The notes under the pieces were generated by a model. The model was given only the letters and a program-made list of their open reading frames with translations, was not told the origin of the DNA and did not search any database. DNA of 64,000 bases, taken from positions 66,839,687 to 66,903,686 of the forward strand of contig NC_088206.1 of assembly GCF_037126465.1 (NCBI RefSeq). Reading direction: 5' to 3'. Of the stretch, positions 12,201-23,490 are shown piece after piece. A program made the position numbers and the translations under genes. Each line of letters opens with the position of its first letter. The first letter of the stretch is position 1. This stretch comes from Ornithodoros turicata. Its lineage: Eukaryota > Arthropoda > Arachnida > Ixodida > Argasidae.

Positions 12201-15200
12201 CGAGAATAAGTTCATAATACTCCCTTTTCAGAAAAAGAACAGCTACATCGTTTTTTGTCACGTCGAAAGGATGATGTCTCACATACTATCCATCACTCAT
12301 CACACGAAGTACCATAGTTATTCTCACCATGCGTCCTTTGACGAAAACTGTGCTATACTGAATTTCTATACTTACTAAGCAAGGTATTCCGTTCTTCTCT
12401 CTTTTGTAGCACCTTCCATCATCAGGCTGGCAGTAGTAGCTGCAGCTAAGTCTGGAACTTTGGTACTGCAAAGTGACTAACATGAGGCACTGGAAGAACG
12501 TACACCGTCATGTAGCACACGTAGAAAACGTCTGTCGAGGTAGTCTTTGTAAAACCATGGTAAACTATAGACACCAGCCTATTACCGACCGTTTACCGGC
12601 CTATTCAGTGTGTGGGGATTGCGTGGTCCCTTTTTCGAAGCAAAGCACGTGAAGTTCTCAAGTATGCGCTCGCCGCACACAGCGGGGATTCGCGTTGAAC
12701 TATTAGAACAGTGCAGTATGTAGCACGTGTGATCATGCTAATAATAAAACATTTCTGAATGTGTTGGAAACTTTACAGTTCACGCACCACGGGGACGAAG
12801 CCCGTCCGTCCGACCCGCGCAAGGAACGCAAACACAAAGAGTTAGCTCGAGCTGAGAACAAAAAGCTTTATTACTTTTTAGACCGTATAAGTTCCACGAT
12901 CCACTAAGGAAAAAAGGAAAAGAGCCAGACGATACTGCCCGCCAAAGCCGCCGTTTCGGTATCCGCTCCCTAATCCCCGTAGCAAACCCCGGCAGAGCCG
13001 TTTATTAGCAGAGTTTGGCCATTTGGAGGAGCCTGGCGGAAAGCGCGCCATTCGACGTCACACGATAGGCGGCAGCACCAAGGCCAGTGGCACCATTTTG
13101 GATCAGAGCTGATGTCACGGCGGCTCCTCATCTCCGGGCGGCAAAAGATCACAGAATGGCCAAACTCTCCTCATAAATGGCTCTGAACCGCGGGAAACAA
13201 ACGCGCCATCTAGAGGAGCTATCACCAACCTCACAAATCCCACACATGCCCCGTTTCGGCATGCGCCCTCTAATCCTCTGCCGGCTAGAGTCACTCAGTC
13301 CTCAGTAACGACACTGAGGTCCAAGGGAGAACATGTGCGCCATCTTGTTTCCGCGCCACACAGGTACCGTCCCCAGTTGAGAATCAAAGACAGCTAACGT
13401 AATGCTCGCTGTGGGATAGAGAAGCCTTTATGATTTACTGTGCTATAATCCATGTATTGTCCACCAGAGCGTCCCGAGGATGTCAAGGTGAGCTCAAGGT
13501 CATCAGCCTTGATGAGCTGCTTCCAAGAGAAAGGAACATTTCACTCACGCACGATAGATGGCATCGTCCGCTAAAATGCACCTGAAGTGCGCGTGCGCGT
13601 GGCTACCTGGCGCGCGAACAGGATGTCGCATCCTCGCTCTTGTAACTCAGTGTCAATACTCTGAAGCGAAGTTTATTTGGTGTCTCTAAGCGCGACAAAA
13701 GTACAGGTCGACCAGCCGGTGACTGCATCAAAATGGCGCCTGCCTACTGGCTGATTTCCTTTGGATTCAGGCTTTTTGGGCGTTTTAACAGCGACACTGA
13801 CGTCGAAACAGGCTCCGCCCGTGAATCGGCAAAAGATCAAGAGATGGCCAGACTCTCTCTATATACGGCTCTGCCTGCCGGCAAACAAACGCTTCATCTA
13901 GCTACAGGCGCTAGCGCCAACCACACAAATCCCACACATATTATTTGTTCGGACAGAATTATTAAGGGTAACATCTCATTGCGGCCGATACTCCTTTAAT
14001 CCTGAAGTGTCTCATTACGGCAAAAATCCCATTACGGCCGGAGGTGTCTCATTACGGTCAAACACAGCCTCATCATTTCGGCCGAATATGTTGCATCACA
14101 GCCAAAAAGAAAAAAAAAGCAGCATCCACTATATTAACAATCGTTTTGTTGTAGGCTTCCCAAAGCGACTCTGTGGCGGGTGCAACCCCATGGCTTTTGT
14201 CGCACAGAATGGTTCACGCACGCAATGCTACGCGACAGTGTTTCATGCATTCCTCGTGAAAAATGTTTTTATTTCCACACTGTGTCGTACGATATTTGTA
14301 TCCGATACACTATTTTCTCCCGTGAACGCTGCAAAGGTTGTGCGTCAGCAGGACCCGGTACCCTCATGGCGTCTGAAGCAGAATCACTTTTTTTTTTTTT
14401 TTTTTTACTCAAGCGCCATGCTAACATTGTCCTCGTCGTCCTCACTAATAGCCGCTTCATGTCGACCCAATGTACGCAACACTAATGCCGGGTCGGGTCG
14501 ACCTTGCGTCGCGTCTAGTCCAGTCAACGCGTAAGCGAGGGGTAGGTGGACTGGACTCGAGATGATCGTGCTATGATCGACGCTGCACTCGCAAGGTGCC
14601 ACTGCTGTCCTCTACACTGTCCTCTAGGGAGTTCATGTAAACAGCATCGGGTTGGGTGCGACTCGACCCGCTCCTGTCGAGTTCATGTAGATGCGGCTAC
14701 GTGTGTTCGCTTTTCCTTTTACAGACGACGCCGCGATCCCGGGAAACAAAGCACTAACAGCTGTCGCTGGAAAGATTCCGAGTAGCTGTGTAACCCTTGG
14801 TACTCGCAGCTGAAATGCAGCGGCAGCTCTGTCGCTACGCATTGTTGGCTGACTTTAACGCGATTTCTTCGCTGTGTTTGAGAGTTCTTAACATATACGT
14901 TAATATTTCGAAATTACCTGTACAAATGCATTGCAAACAGCTCTAAACTGGTTGTTCAGGAACGCACGCTTGATATGGGGGTTGTGGGAGGGGATATTTT
15001 CATTAAAATAAAGGGAAAGGAGGGCCTTGAAATGGGAGTCCGCACGCAGCCAACGGCGAACACAAACACGCTTCACACGTATAATATACTTAATGAAACA
15101 TTGCTTCCAGCTTCGCCTTTTTTCATTCCGCACCTTCCTTCTGGAGCAATGTTTTCTGCACTAAGAACCTTGCTCGGCGAAGCCATCCCAGTGAAAGGCC

Positions 15201-18200
15201 TGGCGTCTTGTGCTTTCCACTCCCGCCCACCTGCATCACCACATCTCACGTGATTCTCAACGTCGTATCGAGCAACCTGCGGAGCGTGCTTCTTCCGTTG
15301 CTCAACGCGCCGGCATGTGCACACACGTTATCCGATGCTTAACTCCGCAAATACGGCTGTCGGCTGCGAAAGAAGAACGCCACAGGCTGGTAGCCGAGCC
15401 TTTTTTTTTTTTTTTTTTTGTAGTTCTACTTACCGTGACACGGTCGTAATCTATGCAGGTATTCCGTCCAGACGAGTCGCAAGATGCAGCTCCACAAACC
15501 GGAGTCGTTACTAGGGTAAATAAAAGCACACTGATTGCAGCCTTCAAATGCATTTAAAGACCGCTGCCGCACGTCCTATCATTGCTATTATCAAGCATTC
15601 ACTCATTACTTTTTTGTCAGGATCTCTTCCTAAGATCACGCGACAATATCATAGCTGGAGAAATGTCGATGAGAAGCAATAGAAGACTGAATAGGAGATA
15701 GGGGAATAGGAATAAAATCGGTTCAGTTAATAATTAATAAACAGATAAATACTAAAGTGCCTGATAGATCTAGTACATAAACCAACACTGCACGCTGGAC
15801 GGAGAATAACCTTTTTATCATGTCGGCACCTAGCTAGGACAATGCCATATTTTCAATAACTATTTTTAAAAGGTAACCCCCAAAGGTTCATTAACGTAAC
15901 CCCCAAAATTGTTTGTTTTTCGGTGCAGAGTGTTCTTCAACGAATAAAATTAGTTTCTGCGCAAGAACGATGAACGTAAGAGACGTACAGAGCGAGCGCA
16001 AGGGCTTCGTTCCGCACCACCTTCGAAAAACACTTTTCCTCGTGAAAAGAGCGTATCGCAGAACGAGAGGACGTCGTCACGTATGCTACTCTCCTCACGT
16101 GACCAGTGACGTACACGGCAAAGCTCACGCATCTACAAACGTAGTGTCAGCTGCGAAGAAAAAAAACTAATGAGGCAGCCTTCACCACGTCACGAGAGCG
16201 TCATCGCGTCGGCCGTCTACGGCCGCTTTCTCCTACCGTTTCTTTTTTCTCTCTCTCCCTCTGTTTTTTTTTCCTTTTTGTTTTCACTGTCATGGCGGAC
16301 AACTTGAGAGACGAGGCATCGAGCGAAGTGAAACGTCACCTCATCGCTCCTAATCTCCTCATCTTTGAGATATCCGTGTGTCGAGCTTCAAAGAGTTCTG
16401 CGACGGAATGAAGACGCTGTCATGGTTTGATCCTTGAACGACTTGTAGCCGTTTACGGAGAAGTAGGTAATAATCCGAGCACATGCGCTCTCGATTCGGC
16501 CAGTAGTATTACGTCATAGATATATGTAGCGTGACCTGGATACAGATGCTTACTCTCTTTTCTTACTCCTTCGCCACGTATATAGACACACAACAAGATG
16601 ATGTTGTCTGCATCAGCAACTCGCGTAGCCATAGGGGGGTTTGGGAGTTGAAACTCCCCGAAATCGTACATTTCGTAGTGCATTTGGCAGAGGGGAACGA
16701 CGGGAAAGCCTCCCCCCCCCCATTAAAGTCCCCATAGAACCCATAACAAATTATTTATTTTAATGCAACAGCCGGGACGCTCGACATCAGTAACGTCACC
16801 GGAATGCTTGGTCAATAATTCTCGTTAGTTATCATGCCCAATACTTTCCCGCATATATGGTTTTGTGTGTTACCACTGATGCTCGTACAATCCCTGTCCA
16901 CGGCCGGGAAAGTAGCGCGATTGCATCTAATTACGGCCAATAATGCTTTAATCCCCAAGTGTCTCATATTACGACATATCAATACGACCGAAGGTGTCTC
17001 TACGGCCAAAGGTAGTCTCATTTCAGCCGAAGATGTCTCATCACGGCCAAACATCAAAATGTCTTTTGTAACCTGCATTGATATGCAATGTCATGCAAAG
17101 ATATGCGAACGGATGGTACAGCTCGCGAAAACCCAGCTCGTCGTGTAGCCGAACATAGACGCCGAGACGAATGTCGGCACAGTTCCCCATGAAGTCTGTC
17201 CAGGACGCACACTAACCTCATTGCCCTCCCCTATTCCCAGTTATCCTCTCTCCATCTGTAGATGTCTGTACGCCTCTCATAGTCACGGTTGCTCCGCGGC
17301 GCTAACATGAAAAAAAAAAGAAAGATAAAGATTATCCCACACAGGTACAGCACGAGAGATAGGGTGGTTCCATAAGTTTCCGGCCCGACCAACTTTTAAT
17401 AGTCGACGAAACAAGTGTATCACGAAGTATAGACGAAACAAGTGTATCACATTTCGACATAGTCACCCTTAACTTCGATGCAGTTTTGACACCTTCCAGC
17501 CAGCATTCTTATACCTTTGAAAAAATAGTCCGAAGTTTTGTCCGCAAAATGCTGGAAAACTGCCTCTTGCACCTCACTATCGTTTTGAAATCTCCGTCCT
17601 CTGAGATCCCTCTTCAAGTTTGAGGACAGGAAGTAGTCACTCGGTGCCAAGTCTGGACTGTAGGGTGGGTGGTGGATTTCTTCGAAGCCGCGCTCCTTCT
17701 GTGCAGCCTTGGCAACAGAAGCCGTGTGGACAGGGGCATTGTCCTGGAGCAACCGGACACCTCGACTCAACCTGCCGCGCCTCTTTTCCTTGATGGCGTC
17801 TCGCAGTCGGTGCAGGAGTGAAGCATAATAAGCCGCATTCACTGTGGTGTTCCTGTCTTTGAAGTTGATGAGGAGGATCCCGTGACAATCCCAAAATATT
17901 GTTGCCATGATCTTCTTTGTGGATTGTGTGACCTTGGCTTTTCTTGGGGGTGCTTCTCCTGGTTTGCGCCATTCCATCGACTCCTTTTTCGAAAGGGGAT
18001 CATGGAGCACCATAGTCTCATCACCTGTGACAATTGACTTCAATATTTCTTCTTCGTTCTCTTGACAGAGCTCCAAAAACTCTTTGGCATAGACGACGCG
18101 CTGTTGCTTTTGAACTGACGAGGGAAGTCGTGGCACCTACCTCGCACTGACCTTTTTCATGTGAAGGCCCTCGCCGATTATGCGAAAAACGGTTGTTTTG

Positions 18201-21200
18201 GAAAGCCCCAGCCTTTCTTAGATTTCCTTCACCTTCAGACGCCTGTCGCTCAGCACTTCCTCCCCGACAAGAGACAAATTTTCTTGTGTCACCACTTCCA
18301 CTGGACGACCATCGCGTGGATCATCTTCAATGGACTCTCGTCCAGTCGAAACTGCTTAGCCCAGTCTTTTACCGTTGTGTACGACGGAGAGGCTTCCCTG
18401 TACACGTTGTCCAGTCGCGCTTTAATTTCTTCAGGCGAAAGTCCCTCTTTTGTCAAGAATTTTTTCACAGCGCGGTACTCGATTTTTTCCATTTTAACTG
18501 AAGAGTGCACCCTGGCTGCTTGAAATGCCGCTCTCCAACCGACAAAAGCATGGAGAGGGTTGAGGGTGGTTAGTTAGCCCTCCAACAGATGGCGCCACGC
18601 GTCCTTAATCGCATTTTCTACCTCGGGCCGGAAACTTATGGAACCACCCTCGCCGCACTACTCCTGGGTACGGGAGTGGCCCTCGCACCAGTACACACAT
18701 TAGTGCAGATGAATACGGTTCGAGTCTTTTTTGGTGTTGAGTGCATTTTCAAGTTGGGAACCGAGCCAACACCAGACAACATTGCACGACGACGACGTGT
18801 GCCCACAAAAGTAGCTATTCCAGCAACATTATACGGCTCATTATGTCCAGTTTTGAAGCTCACAAAAGCGTAAGAAAAAGAAGAACTGCGAAGCGACAGA
18901 TGTAAAGTAATAGAGCTGGGCCCGCAGTAGTGGTGCACGCTCAGGCAGGCAAAAGCTGCAAAAAAGGTTGCGAGAGTCGCCCACACTAAGTTACACATGC
19001 AGCCAGTAGTGGCGTCAATAGCGGTTGGTAAAGGCACACATGGGATCATTACCGCCGAAAGCCTAATTACGGCCAATAATCCTTTATCCCCAAGCGTCTG
19101 ATTACGGCCAAAATCTCAATACGGCCAAAGGTAGTCTCATTTCGGCCGAAGATGTCTCATCACTGCCACAAGTCAAAATGTCTATTGTAACCTGCATCGA
19201 TATGCAATGTTGCAGCTAGGTATGGATGTGCATTCAGCTTCGTGTAAGCCGTGCAGTGTGCCTGGGCTTGTTCTGACATGCTTTCCTTCTACATGTAGTT
19301 TTTTTCTTTTTGTACAAGGAATATTCTTGACGATAGTGCTGCCTTGAATGGGAATAGTGCTATTCTTAATACTTTTGCGATTCATTTAGTTCAGAGAGCA
19401 ACCGCGAGGGGGACAGGTGTGTGACTTTATTCAGGAGGAACAAAGCATCATTATTCAATTATCTACCTGGCTCTCGGGTGGGATGAACATGTCTTGCTGC
19501 ACCATTTTTTCCCTGTACAGTAAGACTTTGGGAATGAAATGCTATAATCTCCTCTTTTCTATGGTGCTCTTCTGCAATAGTTCCCTATGCAATCGTTATA
19601 GAAGAATAAAGGAAATAATCTTGGGATAGTGATTCAATAAATAACAGGTCCCATGTCTAGAGCGTACGCGTTCTTGAGCCACGCACCTGCAAGATGACGT
19701 CATACCGTGGCTTCACTGCAGGTTGACCTTGTCTAGAGGAGCATTAGTGGAAAAAAACAGGGTAGCCCTGAGACAATAGGATGCCGTCACGACCAATGAG
19801 ACTGGCCTGCAGGGGGCGCAAGGATTCACTTCTCTCTTGGACACTGGTGGGTGTAGACACGGTAATTATGATCCTGGCAATTGCGTTGATCGTCAGTTGA
19901 AGAGCGTAGCTTAGGTGGGGTTCTGTCTGCCTCTGATGGGGTGCGGATCTGTGGTTCGTCACTGGTGAATGGTGTTCGACGATGCAGGTGGATTTTGTGA
20001 CGAGCGGATTTACAATGAGGGAATGCTGTGAACGGGAAAAATGATGGTGAGTGTCTTTTCACTCTGTTCAAGTGTTCGTTTTCCTCTGTTGCCGAACAGT
20101 CGTGCGAATTTGTCCTGACATGCTCCGATATGCATGCTTTCCTGTGTTAACGCTTTGTATTTTTTTCTTTTTTGACAAGGAACATTGTCGTCTTGACGAT
20201 AGTGCTGCCCTGAGTTCTGCGCGCGTTGATTTGTTGAGTGCGTAGTCCTCTTATTAGCCGTTGATGGAGTTACATGTTAGGATATTTTGTTCTTTTGCAA
20301 GTCTCATTTAGTAAGACTTTGGAATTCCTACGATCAGTTTTCATGCATGGTGCTCTTCTGCAATAGTTTCCTATGCAATCGTTATAGAAGAATAAAGGAA
20401 ATCATCTTGGGATAGTGATTCAATAAATAATAGGTCCCCTGTCTAGAGCGCACGCGTCCTTGAGCCACGCAGGTGCATGATGACGTCATACCGTGGCTTC
20501 ACTGCAGATTGACCAAAGGAGCATTAGTGGAAAAGAACAGTGTAGCCCTGAGACAATAGGATGATGTCTGGACCAATGAGAACTGCCAGCAGGGGGCGCA
20601 GGAATGCTCTTCTCACTTAGCCTCACGACCAATGAGAACGGCCAGCAGGGGGCGCAGGAATGCTCTTCTCTCTTAGCCTCTCGCAGGTGGCGGTAGGAGC
20701 GCGCAGAGGGCGCTACGAGCGCGCGCATGCGTAGCACCCGTAGAGTGGCGCTTACGTCAGTCCACCTCTGGCTCTCATTGGGAGAAGACGTGCGGTCGTT
20801 CGCTCCGTCGTCACTTGATCCCTGGCTGTCGACGAGAGCAGTCGCATCGGTCTGCGCTCCTACTGTGGTGAGGTGATTTGTTGTGTAACTAATGATTTCG
20901 CCAACTTTGTTCCCGCTTTGTTTGCGATTTTCGTGCCCGTACACGTCGGGAGCTGGTTGCTGTTGTCCGGGCATCCCCGCCATTTTCTACCATCTTCTGC
21001 CTTGGGACCGGGAGTAGCGCTGGCGTGATTCTTAATAATTTTGTTGTGAGATTAGTTGAGAAAGTAACCGCTAGGTGGTGCAGCTGCGGGGCTTTATACA
21101 GGAGAAAAAAACCATTACGAGTCAGTTCTCTGCCTGCCTCTCGGATGGAGCAGTCGCATCGTTCTGCGCTCCTGTTGTGGTGGGATCATTTGTTGTGTAA

Positions 21201-22863
21201 CTAATTCTATTTTCTTGTTAGCTATTGATGGTTTGCATACTCTTGCTTTCCCAGCCTCTGTATTACGAGTGTTTTTCTCCTTGCATGTCCAGAGCTGTCC
21301 TAACTTGCCCAGACATGCCATGATGACGTCACAGCTGACGTCACAGGATGTCCGGAACTGGTGCTGCGATGCTTTGCAACCTGCCTCCGTGCTCCGTCGC
21401 GGCATCGTTGATTTTCGAATAAATTGTTTCTCTCCACTCTATTTCCATCTTTTAATTTTATTTTCTACCTATTTTTTTATTTTTTAGCAGCTCAACTAGC
21501 CCACTCACGATGAGTAGTAATGTATCAGCTCAACTAGCCCACAACTCACACAGTGGTCTGGACTTGTCTTAGATGATCCCCAATTAGTGTAATGACTCCC
21601 TGAATGATCCTAATTACTGTGGGGGGTCCCAAATTGCTCTAATTGCTCATTAATGGCGTCCAGGCCACTGTGTGAGTTGTGGGCCAGTTGAGCTGATACA
21701 TTACTACTCATCACCAGCGACTTGGAGAAGAAGCGGATCCGTCGAATATGGGCCGTCATCAAACATGTATATTCGTCACGGGAGCTATTACTAAAGGCAT
21801 TTGAACAGCACGATTCGCCACTTCCGCGTTCCGAGTCCGCCGTCTCCGTATGTGCCATCGCCTTCGTCTCCTCGTCTCCCTGACCTTGCTCATGCAAGCT
21901 GCAAGCCGCGGGGACTCCTCTTGCTCGCCGCGTTCTTATTGGTCAGATTCCTTGTGACGTTGCTAAAGATTCTCAGCAGGGAGTTCCGCTTGACGACCGC
22001 ATCCGTCGTCTGCTGTAGCGCCGCTTACACACGAATTATGCAAAAAGTATTCCGTCGATCGGAATGGGACTTTCGGAGTCATGGTCAGTGAAGGACGGGG
22101 AATCTCATTTCACTGTGGTTTCGGAATCGATCTGTGGTCGATGCGACTGTCCCTTTAAGCAATATTCTATTATAAGCAATCAGGTTTTGCTTACTCTACG
22201 TGATGTTTAGAATGCGCGTTCACACAAACTATTACCGTAGCCTTCGTTGGCTGGTTAGGTAGGTGGCTTTCCACGCCGAGACAGGGAGGGTGACATGGGT
22301 TCGAATCCCCGCTCCGGCTGGGCTGTCTGGGGTTTTCCCTGGGTTCTCCGGCACACTTTCCAGACGAATGTCGGCAAAGTTCCCCCTCAAGTCCGCCTAG
22401 GACGCATACTAACCCCTGTCCCCCAGTCCCTCCTGCTGTCCTCTCTCCATTTGTTCACGTCTGTTTGCCGCTCATAGCCACAGATTCTTCGCGGCGCTAA
22501 CACGGAGTATAAAAGAAAAAAAAAGAAAAAAAATGGTTCGTCGGCGGCTAAAGAGTTCACAACTCGAACCCTCGTCTTCGCTTCCAAATACCAGCGTTAC
22601 CATCGTCGATCAAAAAGAAAAAAAAAGAGAGTCCTTTCCGAAACTCTGCCATAGACCAGACTAGTCCTCAGAAGGGACGTTCATAATTAAGTCAAGAGCA
22701 CGTGTGATAAAATGGATTTACTGCACTTCCTGGTCTTTGTTCTTTGTAGGTATAGATCTACAATCTTCGAAGACAGGATGGTGCGACATTCATCGTGCCT
22801 TTACTTACCGAACTGTAACGATGCCACGAAGACCAGGACGAACGCGACCAGAACAGAAGCCAT
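6144..22863 (-). CDS. Gene 2: two-domain Salp14/basic-tail-like secreted peptide (7 exons)
   Basis: Seen: exons 22863-22809, 15510-15434, 12465-12376, 11275-11191, 8940-8894, 8739-8644 and 6200-6144 join to 507 bases, giving 168 residues and TGA. All borders are GT-AG and all phases agree. Layout: hydrophobic signal (1-18); domain 1 (about 19-102) with Cys 24, 29, 37, 52, 56, 63, 73, 84, 89; domain 2 (about 103-168) with Cys 110, 127, 131, 149, 160, 165. Domain 2 has the six-cysteine pattern C, CxxxC, C, CxxxxC (CKYNC; CQDGVC), which I recognise from tick salivary Salp14/basic-tail proteins; domain 1 adds cysteines. Inferred role: a protein secreted in tick saliva; no biochemical function can be read. 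Odd points: C24 is unpaired relative to gene 3, there is no lysine-rich tail, and the gene spans 16.7 kb because of transposons in the introns. Confidence 0.72.
6995..7544. mobile_element. hAT-like non-autonomous element, 8-base TSD GTCACTGT
   Basis: 550 bases beginning caggggcggatctaggattt and ending gatccgcgcctg (inverted ends), flanked by perfect GTCACTGT duplications (6987-6994 and 7545-7552). The paralogous intron at about 30362-30375 (gtgggaaatcactgtgatga) lacks it. The interior is low-complexity (A-rich 7140-7250, C-run 7517-7532); its apparent frames are not genes. It sits in the last intron of gene 2. Confidence 0.75.
8644..8739 (-). CDS. Gene 2 exon Y' (CxxxC exon, domain 2)
   Basis: 96 bases, 32 residues, phase 0 at both ends; acceptor tttcacattcgcgcag, donor gtaagg. 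It contains YGCKYNC and ends SQCL. Against gene 3, I count 17 or so replacement codons and one silent codon, with every cysteine kept. Confidence 0.65.
8894..8940 (-). CDS. Gene 2 exon T' (domain 2)
   Basis: 47 bases, phase 1 in and phase 0 out; acceptor gtcaactcctttcag, donor gtgagt. It encodes TNKKQECERGHDYMK with a single cysteine. The flanking intron matches the gene 3 copy closely (gatttgcaaggtgaag shared). Confidence 0.6.
9170..10750. other. Intronic sequence between gene 2 exons C and T'
   Basis: Apart from a SINE-tail-like block at about 10085-10265 I see no gene, no recognisable transposase and no tandem array. The open frames are short and not repeated in the gene 3 paralogue. Confidence 0.4.
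11191..11275 (-). CDS. Gene 2 exon C (CxxxxC exon, domain 1)
   Basis: 85 bases, phase 0 in and phase 1 out; acceptor ataatttctgcag. It encodes KGKCYFGRCY. The donor is AAAT|GTAAGC. If that donor is not used, the frame continues through CK and stops at TGA (11164-11162), giving a shorter one-domain product. Confidence 0.65.
12376..12465 (-). CDS. Gene 2 exon Y (CxxxC exon, domain 1)
   Basis: 90 bases, 30 residues, phase 0 at both ends; acceptor gtcactttgcag, donor gtaagt. It contains LSCSYYC, then RCY and NGIPCL, a spacing typical of the Salp14/basic-tail family. Against exon Y of gene 3 I count 15 differing codons, 14 of them amino-acid changing. Confidence 0.7.
12780..14330. repeat. Dispersed repeat block in intron 2 of gene 2
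   Basis: Blocks at 12850-13010, 13190-13270 and 13880-13950 repeat each other and 41105-41300 (shared tactgcccgccaaagc and caaacgcgccatctagagg). They end in a copy of the ggcc-rich repeat (13960-14110). No coding exon is seen. Confidence 0.4.
13960..14110. repeat. Interspersed repeat with 'ctcattacggcc / tttcggccga' phrases
   Basis: Repeated phrases (tctcattacgg, cattacggccgg, catttcggccga) recur at 16920-17060, 19060-19175, 23435-23500, 50540-50680 and 51300-51425. The unit contains the perfect palindrome ttcggccgaa in several copies. I do not recognise the family. Confidence 0.45.
15434..15510 (-). CDS. Gene 2 exon T
   Basis: 77 bases, phase 1 in and phase 0 out; acceptor tttatttaccctag, donor gtaagt. 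It encodes (V)TTPVCGAASC and ends RVT. It is three codons shorter than exon T of genes 1 and 3 and lacks their GW-IFG core, but keeps a second cysteine (NTC). Confidence 0.6.
17362..18649 (-). mobile_element. Mariner-family transposon, inactive
   Basis: About 1.29 kb with perfect 28-base terminal inverted repeats (17361-17388 and 18623-18650, reading agggtggttccataag inwards). The left target is TA; the right is TC, probably a mutated TA. It lies inside another repeat whose uninterrupted paralogue is at about 50970-50995, fixing the insertion point. It is located in intron 1 of gene 2. Confidence 0.85.
17447..18510 (-). pseudogene. Mariner transposase, broken
   Basis: Cut-and-paste DNA transposase. 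The N-terminal helix-turn-helix part is at 18510-18335 and the catalytic part at 18136-17447. The catalytic residues are visible in VTGDETM, LLQDNAPVHT and DLAPSDYF; the second and third aspartates are 34 residues apart, the mariner D,D34D signature. Lesions: a one-base shift near 18333, a stop TAA at 18220-18218, a stop TAG at 18139-18137 (where the family usually has Trp), and GDETM in place of the usual GDETW. It cannot make a full protein. Confidence 0.85.
19380..21480. repeat. Unclassified dispersed repeat family R, two degenerate units
   Basis: Shared blocks (gcaatcgttatagaagaataaagg, shown here as gcaatcgttatagaagaata; gtagccctgagacaatagg; ccagcagggggcgcaggaat) occur at 19560-19850, 20345-20680 and again at 34200-34520, with more distant blocks at 33000-33160 and 33590-34050. 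A 57-base direct duplication lies at about 20565-20680. A long open frame on the minus strand (20983-20486) is not conserved and is unlikely to be a gene. Confidence 0.4.
21500..21720. mobile_element. Foldback MITE 'cagctcaactagcccacaac'
   Basis: Arms of about 65 bases are inverted copies (gagtagtaatgtatcagctc and gagctgatacattactactc; acaactcacacagtgg and ccactgtgtgagttgt). A related copy is at 35838-35990. No coding capacity. Confidence 0.6.
22809..22863 (-). CDS. Gene 2 exon S (signal peptide)
   Basis: 55 bases encoding MASVLVAFVLVFVASLQF plus one base; the donor is GTAAGT. The identical 18 residues occur in gene 1. The start is the only ATG in frame, in the context gacATGG. Confidence 0.65.
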
Positions 22864-22905
22864 GTCTGTTTCGGACTGGTGTGAGCGTAGTTTAGAGAAG
22901 CGTGA

Positions 22906-22913
22906 CATATTAT
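22906..22913 (-). promoter_or_regulatory. Possible TATA-like box of gene 2
   Basis: ATAATATG on the minus strand at the position where genes 1 and 4 have TATATATC, about 43 bases before the ATG and followed by the shared tcacgcttctctaaact. Weak on its own; supported only by position. Confidence 0.3.
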
Positions 22914-23490
22914 GATTAGGATTTGAATATAATGTCAAAAGCAAGATGTGGCAACTGACAACTTTGCGAAATCCTGCCATCCGCTAAACACTAAATGAGA
23001 CCTTGGAAGGCTATTCTCTCCGAGGAAGATTAAATATCGCGCACGTGGCTGATTACAGGGTTACGGAAGCTAATTAGAGTATTCCGACGGCGTTGCGCGA
23101 TAGATCTCACCCAGACGTATCAAGAAATAAGGCAGTAATTGGACGCAGCTGTGTGGTTTATGTCTGCTGTTATTACGGCAACGATAAATACCATAGCCTG
23201 TTTTTCAGAATGTCATAGGGCAGTGTATAGAGCTCAACGTCGAGGGAAACCGTTATTGTCCCAGCTCGCGACATCGAGCAACCTGCTATATACGCACATG
23301 ATACAGCCTCCCAGTATCACCTTTGCAGGATTCACTGACCTCCTTAACAATACTACCACGCGGATAACGTATTGTGGGTTACCACTGATGCTCGTAATTC
23401 CCATGCTCACAGGCGGGAAAATAGCGCGAATGTATCTCATTACGGCCAAAATATCAATACGGCCGAAGGTGGTCTCCTTTCGGCCGAAGA

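Larger units (their letters stand above)
16750..19200. repeat. Composite repeat hosting the mariner; paralogue at 50510-51430
   Basis: The left part (about 16860-17360) and right part (18652-19180) align with 50510-50985 and 50985-51430, including a Ruka-like SINE body (17160-17320) and flanking ggcc-rich repeats. The paralogue lacks the mariner. Confidence 0.55.
22157..23240. repeat. Promoter-exon S-SINE block duplicated from gene 1
   Basis: Bases 22157-23240 align almost continuously with 3803-4870, covering the Ruka-like SINE (B box 22298-22308), exon S and about 360 bases of upstream sequence. More diverged versions are at 45520-46470 and 54400-54730 plus 56445-57300. This is the 5' part of the duplicated gene unit. 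Confidence 0.7.

Noticed and set aside
14007..14534. Plus-strand frame of 175 residues
   Set aside because: It crosses a ggcc-rich repeat, a T-run and a duplicated intron block; no homology or splice structure is visible.
20486..20983. Minus-strand frame of 165 residues
   Set aside because: It runs through duplicated family R repeats, including a direct 57-base duplication, and is not kept in the copy at 34 kb.
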